A stretch of 64,000 bases of DNA from Sinonovacula constricta (Eukaryota; Mollusca; Bivalvia; Cardiida; Solecurtidae). Shown here in pieces: positions 60,315-64,000 of the stretch. The notes below the pieces were generated by a model. The model did no database searches. It was not told the DNA's origin and was given only the letters and a program-made list of their open reading frames with translations. How positions within the stretch are numbered: the first letter of the stretch is position 1; each line of letters starts with the position of its first letter. Made by a program: the position numbers and the translations under genes. The stretch lies in assembly GCA_007844125.1 (NCBI GenBank), contig CM017555.1:21907669-21971668 (forward strand), in the 5' to 3' direction.

Positions 60315-61400
60315 TATTGATTGTGCGCCCCCCCCCCCACCTCAATGTTAATACATTTTTCCCCATTTTTCTCGTCTATATTTTTGAGAGATGGCCTGTT
60401 CACAAATTTTGTAGACTGTGTAGAGATCATCACGTGTATCTCAGGCCCTCAGACTGTCATACTTAGCCACCCGAACAGTCATTAATGCCTCTCGCCCCAC
60501 TCCTCACAGCTGCTAGCCAGACCCCTGAGGCCATCTGGTTATTACAACATCCGTAGTGTGTATAGCATTCGCTGTCCACTGCCCCACTAACGAGCTTTAT
60601 CAGCACTCCTCGGCGGTGATGCAAACGTTATAAGCCGAGATGTTCCGATTGTTTGTCACCTTGCATCCCAATCAAGAAACACGGTAGATTTACTGTATTC
60701 TTTAACTTTTTTTCAGGTCATGACAAAATGGTTAAAAGATGCCAACAAGAATTTTATTGTTTTATGATAATGGGATTTTTTTATGTGATAATATATTGAA
60801 GTCACAGCTTTGTGATCGATTCTGACTAAGAATAGAGGGAATATGTTATTTTTAAGTAATATCCAAGCAACATAAAAACACAAACAGTGGCAACAGATCT
60901 ACTATTTGTACGACAAAATACCTTCCAGACAAAATCCCTTTCCTTCATTTTAGTATAGGTGGACAAACTATAAAATTGACCAAAATATACAAAATTACTC
61001 TCGTAAATTAAATACAGTAGAATAAGTCTTAAAGTTGAAATTTTACTAGATAAAACCCGACGTTATTATCATTATATTTTGTTATCGAATGATTTTTACT
61101 CCGTTTTTTAATAACACATGGTTAAATAACTATGTATCACGATGCAAAATAAAGAGAGACAAGGGCAGATATATGGCTAAATTCAGATTAATTTTGAATA
61201 TATACTATGCTTTTGCTATTGTAGTACCATCTTTTTGTTAGTTATAAATAAAAAGTGTACTGGAACACGACGGTAGTTTGACGGTGTGCGCACAATAAAC
61301 GCTTTGCTTGGTTGATGTACCGAAACTCTAATGTATAGTTTAGAGAAATGTAAAATTGAAAAGGCTTAGTTACATTTTTGTTTGTTATACAGTAATGACT
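60315..61400. other. Intergenic with a GC-richer island
   Basis: 60420-60670 is clearly richer in GC than its neighbours, with no open frame of note on either strand. The remainder is AT-rich. Confidence 0.35.
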
Positions 61401-61417
61401 AGTTATTAAAACTACAT

Positions 61418-63740
61418 AAATCCTAGAGAAGTTAAACTATTAATAGACCAGTTAAATACAAATAAATCCCCCGGATTAGACGGTATAGGAGCATAAACAC
61501 TAAAGCACTGTGGGGATATCATATCAACAGCTATTACTTCGATAATAAATAAAAGTAATGCAACTTCCATTTTCCAAGACTCATTGAAAGAAGCAAAAGT
61601 AAAACAGATATTAAAAACTGGAGATAAAGATGATATGAATAACTACCGACTCATTTTAATTTTAACGACATTATAAAAAATTTCGAGAGATACATTGCGA
61701 ACCAACTTCAGCAGTATCTAGAGAAAACAAACTTCATACATAAATTCCAATCAGGATTCAGAAAAAAAATAATGTAATACAGCACTGATAAGACTTAATA
61801 GATTCTTGGCTAAAAGATCTGGACGATGGAAACGTTGTAGAGACAGTAATTCTCGATCTTCGCAAAGCTTTTGATTTGGTCGACCATTCAGTACTTCTCT
61901 ATAAACTGAAGTTATATCAATTCTCTGACGAGACGGTAAAGTTCTTTAAATCCTACTAATCAAATCGGAAACAACTGGTGAAGATTGGTATTAAGCAACC
62001 AGAAGAGCTTATTATTACATCTAGGGTGTCTCAGGGATCCATTCTAGGCCCGATCCTATTTTTGTTGTATCTTAATGATATCTCCTGAGTATGCCCTGAA
62101 CTTAACATTAATCTTTATGCTGACGACGCAAATGTTTATCAATCTGGTCTTAATATGCAGGAAATAGGTGAAATTACAAGAAAATATTAAGCATATACAG
62201 AGATGGTGTACAACAAATAACATGTGTCTGCATCCTGAAAAAACAAGTTGCATGTTGTTAGCATTTAAGCATCAGAAAAATATACAACCGCTGCTGAAAT
62301 CAACGATTAATGACACATTTTTACGATCGGTTGATTGTCAGAAAATTCTTGGAGTTTATGTAGACTCAGATTTGAGTTGGACTCGACAAATAGAACAAGA
62401 ATGCAAGAAGCTTAACTCAAAGATAATACTATTAAAACACATCATAAACTATCTAACTAACGACATGAAACGAGTGTTCCACAACGCCTATATTTTGCCA
62501 ATTCTTGATTATTGTTGTCCTGTTTGGGGGAAGGCTACCGTTACGCGAATCAACAAAAAATTAACATAGTTAAAAAAAAGAATTCTGAGAATTATTTCAT
62601 GTTAACCAAAAAGGTACCTTTGTATAAACTATTTCAAGAATATCAAGTTTTAAATTTTCAAAATAGATGTAAATATCACGCAGCTGTCTTAGTTTATAAA
62701 ACAATGCATTACTTGGTACCAAACTATATGTTCGATATTATCAAGTTTTCAAACAATATATGCAAGGGGCAATATATACTTAGATCTATGACAAACAAGG
62801 ATCTTGCTTTGCAATATAGGCCATGGACAAAATATTGCAACGACACGTTTTCATATTTTTGTATAAATGTATGGAATGAAATACCGACTCACATAAAAAT
62901 GTCAAAATCTATCCATATTTTTAAAATTTCATACAAAAAAAAATCTATAAAAACACTGCGATGGCAGCCAGTAATAAATTTACAAGGAAAGAATTTTTTT
63001 TTCAACTCTGAAAGTACTATAAAATTGCCAATTTAGCAAGCCTTATAAATAGTGGCACTACTTTGCTGGTATAATACCATTACATGAAATTATATAATAC
63101 ATATGTTATTTTCTTTCGAGTGACTGTTTGAATTAATATTTTAGTTTTTTTTCTAATACCGGTATACTTGTTTCATATGAACACCCATTTTACATTTAAA
63201 AGAATGTAGACATTATGTTTGTGAATATTCGTATTATGTATGAGACAACTATGAATGTTATTGCACACATGTGTGATGCTTATCAATTTGTTTCATTTTG
63301 TGTACCAATTTATGTATATGATTAAATGCTAATACAAAAAATGAACACGCAAACAAACAACAAACAAACCAAACATAACTAGTGTATATCACTGTTTGTA
63401 GTCAGATAATTATACTGAATATCTCCAATAATTTAACTTGTTCCGTGTTCTTATATAGTTCGTAAACGTAGCCGACTAGTACCAATGTGATTGCTTGAAT
63501 GATGTGATAATATACATGTATTATACTCACTTAATCACTTATTATACAATGATAAATTTTATTTGTATGAAAGTGATCTTTCTAAAAGATGTTTAATAGC
63601 CGTATTCATTATAATTTTTGTACGTATTTCAATTGTTACATTGCACATTTATTTTATTTCTATTGTTAGTCGAAGGCCTCTGTTAGAAAACATGTATATT
63701 ATATGTTGTGTGTGTATGTATATAGCTTATGAGTTACCTT
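61418..63740 (+). pseudogene. Decayed non-LTR retrotransposon (LINE), RT region and 3' end
   Basis: Starts with the RT motif LNTNKSPGLDGIG (about 61446-61490). It continues through many stops and shifts: ILDLRKAFDLVDHS (about 61850), VSQGSILGPILFLLYLNDIS (62026-62085), and the catalytic LYADD (62113-62127). Then come QRWCTTNNMCLHPEKT and a thumb/C-terminal region in two frames (62168-62569 and 62512-63036) ending with the LINE-type WNEIPTHIK. At least a dozen stops occur in the first 700 bp, so it is inactive. The domain order differs little from the LINE at 6946, but the sequences are different families. No endonuclease part was found. Confidence 0.88.
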
Positions 63741-63753
63741 CGTAAAATAAAGA

Positions 63754-63804
<51 letters not shown>

Positions 63805-63806
63805 CA
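63740..63806. repeat. (ATT)n microsatellite at the LINE 3' end
   Basis: 'aaaataaagat' is directly followed by (ATT)n of about 17 units. A polyadenylation-like word joined to a short tandem repeat is typical of LINE clades that end in simple repeats rather than poly-A. Confidence 0.8.
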
Positions 63807-64000
63807 TCATTATTATTATCATTTATAGTTATATATTGTCGGGTGTTACATCTAAAAAAGCGTTCGCGACAAATCATTACTGTTGTGTTTATGACACATT
63901 TTATTGAAGGCTTCTCTGGAAAGTTTGGATTTTTATAAGGCGAGTTTCAGCTGTAACTTTCATAAATATTCTACGTCAACATTTCTCGAACACACAATGG
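63807..64000. other. Intergenic, window end
   Basis: Nothing recognised. Confidence 0.3.

Overview
The window looks like nuclear DNA of a lophotrochozoan animal, most probably a heterodont bivalve mollusc. It is AT-rich and intron-bearing, and it is crowded with microsatellites, minisatellites, tRNA-derived SINEs, decayed non-LTR retrotransposons and MITE-like repeats. Near 31.2-31.65 kb lies a degenerate tandem repeat of a type I associate with heterodont bivalves (memory, not checked). There is no operon structure and no rRNA or CRISPR array. Nearly all long open frames are by-products of simple repeats, and the real genes are small and mostly split.

Four genes are well supported. On the minus strand at 8.4-9.75 kb, three exons encode a 109-residue secreted protein with the ten-cysteine prokineticin/astakine (AVIT/colipase-like) spacing. 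On the plus strand at 28.0-29.6, 34.9-35.2 and 56.5-56.8 kb are three small secreted cysteine-rich peptides. The second and third share a C-x6-C-x14/15-C-x6-C-x9/11-C-x-C frame, similar signal peptides and the same gene plan: TATA box, noncoding first exon, 5'-UTR intron, coding exon. The first has the same last four cysteines, but its cysteine region is split by an intron. I do not recognise the family; it is the best candidate for something undescribed. At 18.5 and 21.6-22.25 kb, four decayed exon-like copies behind acceptor-like sequences may be relics of another cysteine-rich gene.

By region: 0-4.9 kb old repeats; 5.1-6.3 kb a broken MULE transposase (minus); 6.85-8.07 kb a truncated LINE nested in a dispersed repeat (family B); 8.3-9.75 kb the prokineticin-like gene, with a hairpin and (CA)n in intron 1; 10-13.6 kb inverted repeats (family C) and family B; 14.46-17.99 kb a 38-bp satellite with higher-order structure; 18.4-27.9 kb exon-like relics, family A elements, SINEs and a 384-bp-arm palindrome; 28-35.2 kb two peptide genes; 35.2-46.5 kb mostly AT-rich repeats, including 39-bp and 40-bp minisatellites; 46.58-49.44 kb a G-poor CAC/ATC tract; 49.7-54.6 kb a SINE-rich stretch; 55.27-57.44 kb the third peptide gene; 61.4-63.8 kb a decayed LINE ending in (ATT)n.

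The genes do not form a visible pathway. All four encode small secreted disulfide-rich proteins, consistent with an accessory, fast-evolving signalling or defence region, but function is inference.
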